A DNA stretch of 26,641 nucleotides from contig NZ_JALEXO010000339.1 of the NCBI RefSeq assembly GCF_022780145.1, forward strand, positions 1 through 26,641. Direction: 5' to 3'. Positions 7,566 to 16,185 of this stretch are shown here, piece by piece. How positions within the stretch are numbered: the first letter of the stretch is position 1; every line of letters begins with the position of its first letter. The notes below the pieces were generated by a model. It searched no databases. It was not told the origin of the DNA and saw only the letters and a program-made list of their open reading frames with translations. Both the position numbers and the translations under genes were made by a program. This DNA comes from Intestinibacter sp. (GTDB lineage Bacteria > Bacillota > Clostridia > Peptostreptococcales > Peptostreptococcaceae).

Positions 7566-8421
7566 CTAATAATAGTAATGTACCTATTACAATTAAGATT
7601 AAACCGATAGCTGATTTTTTATTTAATTTTTCTTTTAAAATAATGTATGAAAATCCTATTGTGACTAATATACTCAATTTATCGATTGGAACTACTACAC
7701 TAGCAGGACCTTCTTGGAGAGCCTTATAATAACAAAGCCAAGAGCCTCCAGTCGCAAATCCAGATAAAATCAGATATATCCAGCTTTTTGTATCGATAGA
7801 ATGTATTTGAGATTGTTTTTTTGTTGCAAATACTATTACCCACGCCATTATTAGAACGACAACAGTTCTTATAGATGTACCTAAGTTTGATTCGATTCCT
7901 TCGATACCTACTTTGCCGAGAATTGATGTAAGACTCGCAAATACTGCCGATAAAATAGCGTAGAAAAGCCAGCTATTTTTTTCATTTTTATTTTCTTCAA
8001 TGTCCTTTTTTTCAATCATCATATATGTACCAATGCCTATCAATGCAATACATATAGCTTTGATTGCTGTGAGTTTTTCGCCTAAAAATATTGTGGCTAA
8101 AATCATAGTCAATACAGTACTCGACTTATCTATAGGTGTGACCTTGTTTACATTTCCTAATTGTAGCGCCTTGAAGTAGCAAAGCCATGATCCACCTGTA
8201 GCCAAACCAGATAATATTAAAAAAGACATTGTCTTTGTACTTATATCGGTTATCTGATTTTGAGAGCCTACAATAAATACCATCAAGCAGGAAAAAGCCA
8301 AGACGACAGTTGTTCTAATTGCTGTAGCTAGATTAGAATCTGTATTTTTTATTCCTATTTTTGATAATATTGCCGTTAACCCTGCAAATATCGAAGAAGC
8401 AAATGCATATAAAATCCACAT
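7561..8421 (-). CDS. EamA/DMT superfamily transporter
   Basis: This 286-residue integral membrane protein has about ten hydrophobic helices and two EamA repeats. The repeats are unusually similar: the first has IRTTVVL, LILSGLATGGSWLCYFKALQ and VTPIDKSS, the second IRTVVVL, LILSGFATGGSWLCYYKALQ and VVPIDKLS. A short charged linker (KKDIEENKNEKNS) separates them. Transporters of this superfamily export or import small metabolites. The substrate cannot be told from sequence. The start ATG at 8421 (minus strand) is preceded by GGAG. It lies 31 bp behind the RusA-like gene and is probably translated from the same message. Confidence 0.9.
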   Translation of the reverse strand: MWILYAFASSIFAGLTAILSKIGIKNTDSNLATAIRTTVVLAFSCLMVFIVGSQNQITDISTKTMSFLILSGLATGGSWLCYFKALQLGNVNKVTPIDKSSTVLTMILATIFLGEKLTAIKAICIALIGIGTYMMIEKKDIEENKNEKNSWLFYAILSAVFASLTSILGKVGIEGIESNLGTSIRTVVVLIMAWVIVFATKKQSQIHSIDTKSWIYLILSGFATGGSWLCYYKALQEGPASVVVPIDKLSILVTIGFSYIILKEKLNKKSAIGLILIVIGTLLLLV

Positions 8422-8452
8422 ATTATCATCTCCTATAAGTATCTAAGTATAT

Positions 8453-8857
8453 TTATTTTTCTGTTATTTCATATGATACATCGTATTTAGATACAGGATA
8501 TAGATAGATTTCAACGCGGGGATTTTCTTTATCTATATAGTCAAATAGCAAAACAGGTCTAAGCTGTTTGTCGTTTTTTATCATTCCGCTTTTTTCGATT
8601 CCATCACAGATGCTCTTAGGGTAGTTGTGTAAATCGCCTCTTCGTCTATCTGGGAAGTATAATTTTAAAACAGTAATTAGATCCTCTTCTATCTGTTCAC
8701 CTTGATATTGTTGATTTATATATCCTGCAATCATATTTTCATAAGCTAAATATTTAGAATGCTTTCCTTTTGCTGGCATCCAGGCTTGACCATGAATATT
8801 ATGAAGTTTAAAATTAGACTTACTAATAGGTCGACCTGGGATTGTTATTTTTATCAA
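8453..8857 (-). CDS. RusA family Holliday-junction resolvase-like endonuclease
   Basis: RusA enzymes are small dimeric Mg2+-dependent nucleases that resolve four-way DNA junctions. This protein has 134 residues, close to the E. coli enzyme (120 aa). The signature is PDRRRGDLHNYPKSICDGI followed by SGMIKNDKQL. Compared with the E. coli motif RDLDN...K...DD, the first Asp (D75), the Lys (K81) and the last Asp (D96) are kept, but the second catalytic Asp is His (H77) and the Asp before D96 is Asn (N95). It starts at TTG 8857 (minus strand), with AAGGGAG 7 nt upstream. RusA genes usually ride in prophages. No other phage gene is near, so this looks like a domesticated copy. It is divergent from queG, with only 62 bp between the two starts. 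Confidence 0.85.
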   Translation of the reverse strand: MIKITIPGRPISKSNFKLHNIHGQAWMPAKGKHSKYLAYENMIAGYINQQYQGEQIEEDLITVLKLYFPDRRRGDLHNYPKSICDGIEKSGMIKNDKQLRPVLLFDYIDKENPRVEIYLYPVSKYDVSYEITEK

Positions 8858-8919
8858 ATTATCACTCCCTTACCTTTAGTTATTATAAGTCGAAATTGCA
8901 ATTTATGAAAGGATATTTT

Positions 8920-9831
8920 ATGAATAAAGACAGATTGAAAAAAATTTGCGAGAGTAAAAATATAGATATTATGGGAATTGCGCCTGTTGGACCTTATTTT
9001 GATTTGGAAAAGATTTTAGAAGATAGAAAGCAAAAAGGTCATCTAACAGGAATGGAAGAGGAGGATATTCAAAAGAGAATAAATCCTAAATTGATAATGG
9101 AGGAAGCTAAATCGATAATCGTTTGTGCGTTTCCATATTATATTGGTGAATGTGAAGATGCCAATATATCTAAATACTGTTATGGAGAGGATTATCATAT
9201 TGTCACAAAGAAGATTTTGACAGAGATATGTATGGAGATTCAAAAGGAGGTCGAGAATTTCGAATATGAAATTTTTGCAGATAATGGACCTCTAGTAGAT
9301 AGATATTTAGCGTATTTAAGTGGAATAGGTTATTTTGGAGTAAATAATAATATAATCACGGATAAGTATGGTTCTTATATTTTTATAGCGTATATTGTAA
9401 ATAATTATAATTTCGCAGCTGATGGGCCTATTGATAAAACTTGTATAAAATGTAATAAATGCGTCAAAAGTTGTCCAGGAAATGCGATTTTAGGTGATTT
9501 TGAGATGAATCCGAGAAAATGTCTTTCGTATATAACTCAGAAAAAAGAAGAATTATCGGAGGATGAAATAAGATTGCTACGACAAAATGGAAAAATTTTT
9601 GGCTGTGATATATGCCAAGATATTTGTCCACATAATAAAGATATAGAAATTACAAAAATAGAAGAATTTAACCAAAATATAATTACAAAGCTAGATAAAA
9701 ATGAAATCGATGAAATTTCAAATAAAGAATTTAAAAGAAGATATAAAAACAAGGCATTTAGCTGGAGAGGTAGAAAAATTATCAAGAGAAATATGGATAT
9801 AATTTTAGACAAAAATAAAATTAACCTTTAA
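8920..9831 (+). CDS. queG: Epoxyqueuosine reductase
   Basis: QueG is a cobalamin- and iron-sulfur-dependent enzyme that carries out the last step of queuosine synthesis on tRNA: reduction of epoxyqueuosine at position 34. The protein has the family's N-terminal domain, DNGPLVDRYLAYLSGIGYFG, then two [4Fe-4S] motifs: C175, C178, C181, C185 (CIKCNKCVKSCP) and GCDICQDICPHNK. Length (303 aa) fits the short form, which lacks the C-terminal HEAT-like repeats of longer homologues. I chose ATG 8920 because GAAAGGA is 6 nt upstream; the frame remains open to 8842, but that stretch overlaps the divergent RusA-like gene. No other queuosine genes lie in the window. Confidence 0.93.
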   Translation: MNKDRLKKICESKNIDIMGIAPVGPYFDLEKILEDRKQKGHLTGMEEEDIQKRINPKLIMEEAKSIIVCAFPYYIGECEDANISKYCYGEDYHIVTKKILTEICMEIQKEVENFEYEIFADNGPLVDRYLAYLSGIGYFGVNNNIITDKYGSYIFIAYIVNNYNFAADGPIDKTCIKCNKCVKSCPGNAILGDFEMNPRKCLSYITQKKEELSEDEIRLLRQNGKIFGCDICQDICPHNKDIEITKIEEFNQNIITKLDKNEIDEISNKEFKRRYKNKAFSWRGRKIIKRNMDIILDKNKINL

Positions 9832-9929
9832 AAAATTTGCTAAATAAAATAAATATTCATAATTAATAATGAGACTGAAACATATAATTAAATAAGTTGA
9901 AAATATTATTGTGTTGAGGTGAGAGGACT

Positions 9930-12149
9930 ATGAAAAAATTTAGTAATACTTCTGAAGTAGAACCTAATGATGGTATTATCGGTCAAGAGAGGGCAGTAAG
10001 AGCGATGACATTAGGTTTAAAAATGAACAATCCAGCTTATAATATATATGTTTCAGGAAATTGTGGAAGTGGAAGAATTACTTACACGGTAAAGGCAATA
10101 AAATCACAGCAGATAGATGAAAATAGAATTAAAGATTGGTGCTATGTATATAATTTTAAAAATCCTAGATGTCCTATTGCGGTAGATTTTCCTGCTGGAA
10201 AAGGAAAGGAATTTAAAGATGATATGAGGCATTTAATCGATGATTTAACAGATAAAATCAGTGATGCATTTGAAAATGAGGAATATGAATTGACAAAAAA
10301 TAGGCTACTTCAGACTTATGAAATTGAAAAAGAAAAGCTATTGAAAAGTGTAAAGCAATATGGAAAGGAAAGGGGATTTAAGCTAAAGAGCAGTAGTTCT
10401 AGCTTTATATTTGTTCCTATAGATGATAAATACGAGGAGGAAACTTCAGCAGAGGAATTTTATAAGACAAAAACAGAATTGGAAGAGATGGTAATACAGG
10501 TTTTGTACAAATTAAAGGAATTAGAAGAACGAATAAAGCAGGCTGTAGTCGATACAGAGAGCCAAATCGGAAGGATGGTAGTATTACCTTATTTAAAGGA
10601 ATTCAAGGATAAATATATTGACAACGAAAAGGTAGTGGAATATCTAAATGATTTACAAGATGATATTTTAGAGTATATATATCTATTTTATTTAGATGAG
10701 GAGGATTTAAAGGAAAAATACGATAAAAATCATTTTTCAAAATATGAGGTTAATTTATTTGTAAGTAAAGAAAATTTTTCTCCTATAATTATAGAAAATA
10801 ATCCAAAACCGAGCAACTTATTTGGAAAAGCAGAATATGAATATCAAAATGGAAATCTAAAAACAGATTTTAATAAAATAATACCGGGCTCAATTCACAA
10901 AGCAAATGGAGGATATTTGATTTTATATGCAGATCAGATTTTAAGATATTCAAATTCATGGGAAATATTAAAGCAAACTATGAAAAGCGGCCAAATAGAA
11001 ATAGAAGGTCAAGGATTTATAACTCCAACTCCAATTCCGCTAGATTTAAAAATTATTCTTATAGGCAGTCATTATTTATACAATCTTATCTACTATTATG
11101 ACCCTGAATTTATGAAGTATTTTAAGGTATTTGTCGACTTTGATGATGAAATGGATAAAACAGAAGAAAATGAAGATGCACTAAGTGGATTTATTTCATA
11201 TCAATGTAGGAAAAATAATTATAAGCATCTCACTTATGAGGCTGTCAAAAAGGTAATAGATCAAAGTATGAAAATGGTTGAGGACAAAAATAAATTATCT
11301 ACAAATTTTAATAAAATAATGGAAATAATAAATGAAGGAAATTTATATGCATGCATGGATAATTCAGAGTATATAGAGGAAAATCATATAGAAAAGGCTA
11401 TATATGAAAAAAAACGCAGAATAAATAAAATAGAAGAAAAAATAGATGAATCCTATAATAGAGAGAATACATTAATAGAGATAAAAGGAAAGCAAGTTGG
11501 CGTAATAAATGGATTATCTGTGCTGAGTACAGGTGAGCATTCATTTGGAAAACCATCTAGAATAACAGTCACAACAGCTTGTGGAAGTAGAGGTATTGTA
11601 AATATTGAAAGAGAAGTTAAAATGAGTGGTTCTATTCATAATAAAGGGGTATTAATATTAGAAGGATATTTAGCAGAAAATTTTGCACAGGAATTTCCGT
11701 TATCTTTAAATGCATATATTTGTTTTGAACAAAATTACGGTGGTGTCGATGGAGATAGTGCATCATCTGCCGAATTATATGCTTTGTTATCCTCCTTGAG
11801 CGATGTTGGAATCAAACAAAATATTGCAGTTACGGGCTCTATCAATCAAAAGGGCCAGGTTCAGGTTGTAGGAGGAATAACTAAAAAGGTAGAAGGCTTT
11901 TATTATTGCTGCAAGAACAAAGGCCTTACAGGTGATCAGGGAGTGATTATTCCTGCTAATAATGAGGATAATTTAGTACTATGTGATGAAGTAGAAGAAG
12001 CTATAAGAAACAAAAAATTTTATATTTATAAAGTAAATAAAGTAGAAGAAGCTATGGAAATATTAACAGATGAAAAATTTGATACTATAAAAAAATTATC
12101 TATGGAGAAATTAACAAAATATAGCAAGTTTAAGAGTAAAGAGATATAA
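9930..12149 (+). CDS. Lon-like (LonB/AAA_32 type) ATP-dependent protease
   Basis: The 739-residue protein begins with GIIGQERAVRAM and a P-loop-like SGNCGSGRIT, in which Arg49 takes the place of the usual Lys. A long coiled-coil-rich insert follows (about 90-260), then a helix with HKANGGYLILYADQIL, the likely Walker B region. The C-terminal proteolytic domain has the Ser-Lys dyad S610 (VDGDSAS) and K653 (VGGITKKVEGFY), both intact. This family is widespread in Clostridia and distinct from classical LonA. I recall homologues with a further 20-40 residues at the N-terminus. A stop codon in frame at 9915-9917 rules out an extension here. ATG 9930 follows GAGGTGAGAGG. No heat-shock operator (CIRCE or CtsR) is seen upstream. 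It is transcribed alone and ends at a terminator. Confidence 0.9.
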   Translation: MKKFSNTSEVEPNDGIIGQERAVRAMTLGLKMNNPAYNIYVSGNCGSGRITYTVKAIKSQQIDENRIKDWCYVYNFKNPRCPIAVDFPAGKGKEFKDDMRHLIDDLTDKISDAFENEEYELTKNRLLQTYEIEKEKLLKSVKQYGKERGFKLKSSSSSFIFVPIDDKYEEETSAEEFYKTKTELEEMVIQVLYKLKELEERIKQAVVDTESQIGRMVVLPYLKEFKDKYIDNEKVVEYLNDLQDDILEYIYLFYLDEEDLKEKYDKNHFSKYEVNLFVSKENFSPIIIENNPKPSNLFGKAEYEYQNGNLKTDFNKIIPGSIHKANGGYLILYADQILRYSNSWEILKQTMKSGQIEIEGQGFITPTPIPLDLKIILIGSHYLYNLIYYYDPEFMKYFKVFVDFDDEMDKTEENEDALSGFISYQCRKNNYKHLTYEAVKKVIDQSMKMVEDKNKLSTNFNKIMEIINEGNLYACMDNSEYIEENHIEKAIYEKKRRINKIEEKIDESYNRENTLIEIKGKQVGVINGLSVLSTGEHSFGKPSRITVTTACGSRGIVNIEREVKMSGSIHNKGVLILEGYLAENFAQEFPLSLNAYICFEQNYGGVDGDSASSAELYALLSSLSDVGIKQNIAVTGSINQKGQVQVVGGITKKVEGFYYCCKNKGLTGDQGVIIPANNEDNLVLCDEVEEAIRNKKFYIYKVNKVEEAMEILTDEKFDTIKKLSMEKLTKYSKFKSKEI

Positions 12150-12184
12150 TTTTATAATATAAATATTATTTAAATTGAAAGATT

Positions 12185-12232
12185 AAAAAATCAATTTTGG
12201 GAATATTACTACGCTCAAAATTGATTTTTTTT
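12185..12232 (+). terminator. Terminator of the Lon-like gene
   Basis: Arms 12185-12199 and 12216-12230 (15 bp, perfect) enclose a 16-nt loop. The right arm ends in a T-run that extends to 12232. Confidence 0.85.
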
Positions 12233-12260
12233 GACGAGAGAGGAAAAATATAAATAAAAT
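12231..12260 (+). promoter_or_regulatory. Possible promoter for nth
   Basis: TTGACG (12231-12236), 18 bp, then TAAAAT (12255-12260): five of six matches in each box. It starts at the very end of the previous terminator and leaves a leader of about 130 nt in which I see no recognisable riboswitch. Confidence 0.4.
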
Positions 12261-12400
12261 ATTTTGTAATATATTGAGTGATTTTATAGATAATAAATTT
12301 ATAGATGAAATTAAAAAAGGTTGAGTTTAGAATTTTAAATGTATTGTAGTTTTAAATTTAAGCCTATAAAATAGAATTGAATAAGCAAGGGGGACAAAAG

Positions 12401-13030
12401 ATGAAAGATGTAAATAAAATATTAGATAAATTAGAAGAAACATATCCAGATGCTCAATGTGAGCTAAAATACGAAACTCCATTTGAGCTTTTAGTAGCAA
12501 CTATATTGTCTGCGCAATGTACAGATGTTAGAGTTAACAAGGTAACTAAGGAATTATTTGCAAAGTACAATACACCAGAGCAATTTGCAAATTTAACAGA
12601 AGAACAAATAAGTGAAGAAATAAGAAGCTGTGGGCTTTACAAGAGTAAATCAAAAAAAATAAGAGAAACATCTAGAATGATATGCGAGAACTTCGGTGGA
12701 GAAGTACCTCAAACTTTAAAGGAATTGACTACACTGCCTGGAGTTGGTAGAAAAACTGCTGATGTAGTTTTAAGCAATGCCTTCAACCACGATGCTATAG
12801 CAGTTGATACACACGTATTTAGAGTTACAAATAGAATAGGAATCGTAAACACTAAGACTCCAGAAAAAACAGAGTTTGCATTGATGGAAGCTATTCCTAA
12901 AAATAGATGGTCTCATTCGCATCATCTATTTATATTCCACGGGAGAAGAATGTGCAAGGCTAGAAAGCCAGAATGTGATATATGTCCGATAAAAGAGGAT
13001 TGCGATTATTATAATAATGAAATAAAGTAG
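12401..13030 (+). CDS. nth: Endonuclease III (DNA glycosylase/AP lyase)
   Basis: Nth removes oxidised pyrimidines from DNA and nicks the abasic site. The helix-hairpin-helix motif LPGVGRKTAD carries the catalytic lysine K118, and D136 (AVDTHVFR) is the catalytic aspartate. The [4Fe-4S] cluster ligands are C185, C192, C195 and C201, spaced C-x6-C-x2-C-x5-C as in E. coli Nth. Length (209 aa) is typical. I chose ATG 12401 because AAGGGGG is 7 nt upstream; a TTG at 12377 in the same frame lies before this site. The VanW protein gene follows 49 bp downstream and may share the transcript. Confidence 0.95.
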   Translation: MKDVNKILDKLEETYPDAQCELKYETPFELLVATILSAQCTDVRVNKVTKELFAKYNTPEQFANLTEEQISEEIRSCGLYKSKSKKIRETSRMICENFGGEVPQTLKELTTLPGVGRKTADVVLSNAFNHDAIAVDTHVFRVTNRIGIVNTKTPEKTEFALMEAIPKNRWSHSHHLFIFHGRRMCKARKPECDICPIKEDCDYYNNEIK

Positions 13031-13079
13031 GAATTTATTTGAGGATACTATTATTTACTATAAAGGAAGGATGACGGCG

Positions 13080-14393
13080 TTGAAGAGACTTGGACTTTTA
13101 GTAATATTAGTAATTGTTTTTATAATAGCAAAAGCAAATGTAGTAAATGCTTTTAATTTTAATGAAAAAATTTATAAAAATGTGTACGTTCAAAATATAG
13201 ATTTATCAGGTTTAACTAGAAAAGAAGCAAAAGAAAAATTAAATTCTTATATAGAAGAAAATAGATGTTTTGTATTAATTTATAAAAATCAAGAGATAAT
13301 AATAGACAAAGGTACATTTGATGTAGATTATAAAGTAGATAATTTAATTGATCAGGCATACAAAGTAGGCAGAAATGAAGATATAATTTCAAATATAAAA
13401 ACAAGAATAAACTTGAGTAAAGGCAATAAACAAATAATTCGATTTAATTTTAGTTATAATACTTCTAAAATAGATAAATTAATAGAGGACCTCAATTTAA
13501 AAATTTATATATCTCCAGTAGATGCAACTGCTAAAATTTCTAATGGAGATATAGTTTTGACTCACGAAAGTTATGGACAATCTATAGACAAGGACAAATT
13601 AAAGGAGATTATAATTTATAAAATAAAAAATTTAGATTGTGGAAAGGTTGAAATTCCAATAAAAACTCTAGCTCCAAAATATACCTATGCTCAATTAAAA
13701 AAAATAAACACCTTATTAGGAGTTTATGAAACATATTTTAACCCTAATAACACAAATAGAGTTGATAATATAAATGTAGCTGCGAATTCAACCAGTAATG
13801 TAATTATAGATACAGATGAGAAATTCTCTTTCAATAATACATTAGAAAACAATGGAGCTAGAAGCAAGCTAAAAAACGCTCCAATTATTTTGAACGGAAA
13901 ACCAAATACAGGACTAGGTGGTGGAATATGTCAAGTTTCCACTACTATTTATAATGCGGCATTATATGCAGGAATGGATATAATTGATGTGACAAATCAT
14001 TCGATACCAAGTGTATATGCTAATAAGGGAAGAGATGCGACTGTATCATATGGATATATAGATTTTATATTTGAAAATAAAAATAAAACTCCAATAATAA
14101 TATACAATCAGGTTTTTGAAGGAAGGATTGTATCGAGCATATATGGAAATAAAGAAGATAAAAAAAATATAGAAATTAAAACGGAAATAGCAAAGGTAAT
14201 TAAAAATAAAAAAGTATATAAGCAGGATTCTAGTCTACAAAAAGGAACAGAAATAGTTGAACAAGAGGGAAAATTAGGATATACTGTAAATACTTTTCGT
14301 TTATATAAATTGGAGGGAGAAGTTTTAAAAAAGGAATTAATAAATACAAGCTATTATCCGCCTCGTGACGAAATAATAAGAAGGAATAAATAA
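13080..14393 (+). CDS. VanW family exported protein with peptidoglycan-binding-like domain
   Basis: The protein begins with a signal peptide or membrane anchor (MKRLGLLVILVIVFIIAKA). Next comes a region with two weak repeats of the PG_binding_4 type (NVYVQNIDLSGLTRKEAKEKL, then a second copy near residues 130-200), followed by a VanW domain with GLGGGICQVSTTIYNAAL and VSYGYIDFIFEN. The VanW domain is named after a vancomycin-resistance cluster gene. Its biochemical role is unknown, and it is common in Clostridia without glycopeptide resistance. The TTG at 13080 has AAGGAAGG 9 nt upstream; the ATG at 13071 touches that site directly and is unlikely to be used. Length is 437 aa. I do not recognise a C-terminal G5 domain, although the ending (YYPPRDEIIRRN) resembles the linker that often precedes one. 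Confidence 0.87.
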   Translation: MKRLGLLVILVIVFIIAKANVVNAFNFNEKIYKNVYVQNIDLSGLTRKEAKEKLNSYIEENRCFVLIYKNQEIIIDKGTFDVDYKVDNLIDQAYKVGRNEDIISNIKTRINLSKGNKQIIRFNFSYNTSKIDKLIEDLNLKIYISPVDATAKISNGDIVLTHESYGQSIDKDKLKEIIIYKIKNLDCGKVEIPIKTLAPKYTYAQLKKINTLLGVYETYFNPNNTNRVDNINVAANSTSNVIIDTDEKFSFNNTLENNGARSKLKNAPIILNGKPNTGLGGGICQVSTTIYNAALYAGMDIIDVTNHSIPSVYANKGRDATVSYGYIDFIFENKNKTPIIIYNQVFEGRIVSSIYGNKEDKKNIEIKTEIAKVIKNKKVYKQDSSLQKGTEIVEQEGKLGYTVNTFRLYKLEGEVLKKELINTSYYPPRDEIIRRNK

Positions 14394-14444
14394 TAAAAAC
14401 ACTAACTATATAAATCAATGAAATTTTTAAATAATAGCTTTTTT

Positions 14445-14453
14445 TGATATAAT
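14445..14453 (+). promoter_or_regulatory. Extended -10 promoter for trmL-degV
   Basis: TGATATAAT is a perfect extended -10 element (TGnTATAAT). The -35 region 17 bp upstream is only T/A-rich. It lies about 75 bp before the trmL start. Confidence 0.45.
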
Positions 14454-14527
14454 AAAGTTTAGGTTTATAATTTTATAAAAATTTTTATGCAAAGAACTAA
14501 TAAGTATAATAGTATAAGGAGGAAAAA

Positions 14528-14998
14528 ATGTCATTAAATGTTGTATTAGTAGAACCTGAAATACCTCAAAATACTGGAAATATAATAAGAACTTGTGCAA
14601 ATACAGGTACAACTTTACATTTGATAAGACCTTTAGGATTTTCATTAAAGGATAAATATTTAAAAAGATGTGGACTTGATTATTGGGATATTTCAGAAAT
14701 TAGATATTACGATAGCTTTGAGGAATTGCAAGAAAAATACCCAGATGCAAAATACTATTTTGCGACAACAAAAGCGACTAAGGCTCACTCAGATGTAGAA
14801 TATGAAGACGGATGCTTTTTGGTATTTGGAAAAGAAACAAAGGGATTACCAAATGATTTAATAGAAAAAAATATTGAAAATTGTATTAGAATACCTATGT
14901 TGAATTTGGAAAAGGCGAGATGTTTAAATTTATCAAATTCTGTTGCTATAGTAGTATATGAAGCTATGAGACAAATTGGATATCCAGGAATGAGATAA
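14528..14998 (+). CDS. trmL: tRNA (cytidine/uridine-34-2'-O)-methyltransferase
   Basis: TrmL is a minimal SPOUT methyltransferase that methylates the wobble ribose of tRNA-Leu isoacceptors. The protein (156 aa, family length) shows all the signatures: VLVEPEIPQNTGNIIRTCANT at the N-terminus, LVFGKETKGLP, IRIPML and the trefoil-knot motif CLNLSNSVAIVVYEA at the C-terminus. ATG 14528 has AAGGAGG about 5 nt upstream. The DegV gene follows after 28 bp and is probably in the same operon. With queG, nth, the RsmF-like enzyme and thrS, it adds to a window rich in nucleic-acid modification functions. Confidence 0.94.
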   Translation: MSLNVVLVEPEIPQNTGNIIRTCANTGTTLHLIRPLGFSLKDKYLKRCGLDYWDISEIRYYDSFEELQEKYPDAKYYFATTKATKAHSDVEYEDGCFLVFGKETKGLPNDLIEKNIENCIRIPMLNLEKARCLNLSNSVAIVVYEAMRQIGYPGMR

Positions 14999-15026
14999 CA
15001 ATTTTATAATAAAGGAGTTTTTAACT

Positions 15027-15872
15027 ATGAGCAAGATAAAAATAATTTGTGACAGTATGTCAGATTTAACTAAAGAACAAATAGAAAAGTACGATATAGA
15101 GGTTTTACCTTTAACTGTAATATTAGAAGATAAAGAATATAAAGATGGAATAGATTTTGAGTTAGATGAATTTTATAAAATATTAAAAGATAAAAAAGTA
15201 TATCCAAAGACATCACAAGTAACATATGGACAATTTAAAACTGTATTTGACAAATATATAGCTGAAGGAAAAACAATTTTCTACATAGCAGCATCAGCAA
15301 ATGCTACAGGAAGCTATCAAAGTGCAGTTATGGCTAAAAATGATACAGAAGGAGATATACATTTATACGATGCAAGTAATTTAACTTTTGGAGCAGGGAT
15401 ATTTGTATTAAGAGCTGCTGAGCTAGCTGAACAAGGTAAGACTGTTGAAGAAATAATACCAGAGCTTGATTTAATAAAAGAAAAATACTGTCTAGTGTTC
15501 TCTATAGATTCTTTAAATCACCTTCAAAAAGGAGGAAGAATATCTTCTACAAAGGCTGTTTTAGGTAATATATTAAATGTAAAGCCTATATGTGAGGTAA
15601 AGGATGGTTTAGTTAGTCAACTAGGTCAAGTTCGAGGGAAGAAGAATGTTATAAGTAAATTAATTGAAACTACAGATGAATTAACTAATGGTCAAATCGA
15701 CAACAAAGTTATGTATGTCGGTTATATGGATAATATAAAAGAAAGAGATGCATTAATAGAGGCTTTAAAACAAAAATACAATCCTGAAAAAATAGGATCA
15801 TTTAGAATAGGATCTTGTATAGGTTCGCATTCAGGACCTGGAGTTTTAGGAATATTAAGTTTTAAAAAATAA
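15027..15872 (+). CDS. DegV family fatty-acid-binding protein (FakB-like)
   Basis: DegV/FakB proteins bind a fatty acid and, in Staphylococcus, present it to the kinase FakA for phosphorylation. The 281-residue sequence has the N-terminal signature KIICDSMSDL, PLTVILEDKEYKDGIDF, KTSQVTYGQF, the fatty-acid-pocket loop ANATGSYQSA, and the C-terminal GSCIGSHSGPGVLGI. No FakA kinase is nearby, and Clostridia usually carry several DegV copies, so the specific lipid is unknown. ATG 15027 is preceded by AAAGGAG. It ends the trmL-degV transcript at a terminator. Confidence 0.92.
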   Translation: MSKIKIICDSMSDLTKEQIEKYDIEVLPLTVILEDKEYKDGIDFELDEFYKILKDKKVYPKTSQVTYGQFKTVFDKYIAEGKTIFYIAASANATGSYQSAVMAKNDTEGDIHLYDASNLTFGAGIFVLRAAELAEQGKTVEEIIPELDLIKEKYCLVFSIDSLNHLQKGGRISSTKAVLGNILNVKPICEVKDGLVSQLGQVRGKKNVISKLIETTDELTNGQIDNKVMYVGYMDNIKERDALIEALKQKYNPEKIGSFRIGSCIGSHSGPGVLGILSFKK

Positions 15873-15896
15873 TATATAAATACATAGGATTATTTA

Positions 15897-15939
15897 AATA
15901 AGCTGTAAAGTAAATATTTATTTTGCAGCTTATTTTTTT
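15897..15939 (+). terminator. Terminator after the DegV gene
   Basis: Arms 15897-15912 and 15919-15934 pair over 16 bp with two G·U wobbles, followed by a T-run. The remaining intergenic stretch to 16116 is about 85% A+T. Apart from the regulatory block listed next, I see nothing recognisable in it. Confidence 0.82.
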
Positions 15940-16116
15940 ATGGCAAAATACGAATAAAAATTTAAAAGATAAAAAATAAGTATTGATTTTTTAAATAGAA
16001 AATAGGATAATGTAAATACATAAAAATTCGTGCTATTTCGACATATAAAACAAGTATATTAATTTAAATATATAATTATATTTAAAATAGTGTAGCTTAA
16101 ATAAGATTAATTTGAC

Positions 16117-16150
16117 TTATAAATAATATATAGAAATTTGCACAAAATAA
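16117..16150 (+). promoter_or_regulatory. Upstream regulatory block of first BMP gene, with CodY-box-like site
   Basis: The block reads as a -10-like TATAAATAATATA followed by AATTTGCACAAAATA (16135-16149). The latter matches the CodY box AATTTTCWGAAAATT at 12 of 15 positions. The same block recurs at 17291-17324 with 32 of 34 bases identical, although the flanking DNA differs. A clear -35 box is not visible. If CodY binds here it would sit just downstream of the -10 and repress transcription in rich conditions. Confidence 0.5.
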
Positions 16151-16185
16151 AAACAGTAAATAATAGACAACTACAGGAGGAAAAT

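Noticed and set aside
7544..7729. A 61-codon open frame on the plus strand
   Set aside because: It overlaps the 3' end of the EamA gene on the other strand and begins inside the terminator arm.
8453..8857. RusA-like gene as a sign of a prophage remnant
   Set aside because: The neighbours are housekeeping genes, there is no integrase, attachment repeat or structural gene, and base composition does not shift.
9832..9929. Heat-shock operator (CIRCE or CtsR) before the Lon-like gene
   Set aside because: No TTAGCACTC-type repeat or CtsR heptad pair is present in the gap, and no convincing -35/-10 pair was found either.
13080..14393. VanW gene as part of a glycopeptide-resistance cluster
   Set aside because: No VanR, VanS, VanH, VanA/B or VanX genes are nearby, and VanW proteins are common in Clostridia outside such clusters.
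15940..16185. Purine riboswitch upstream of the nucleoside transporter
   Set aside because: I looked for the conserved purine-aptamer core and flanking stems and did not find them. Only AT-rich DNA and the CodY-like block are visible.
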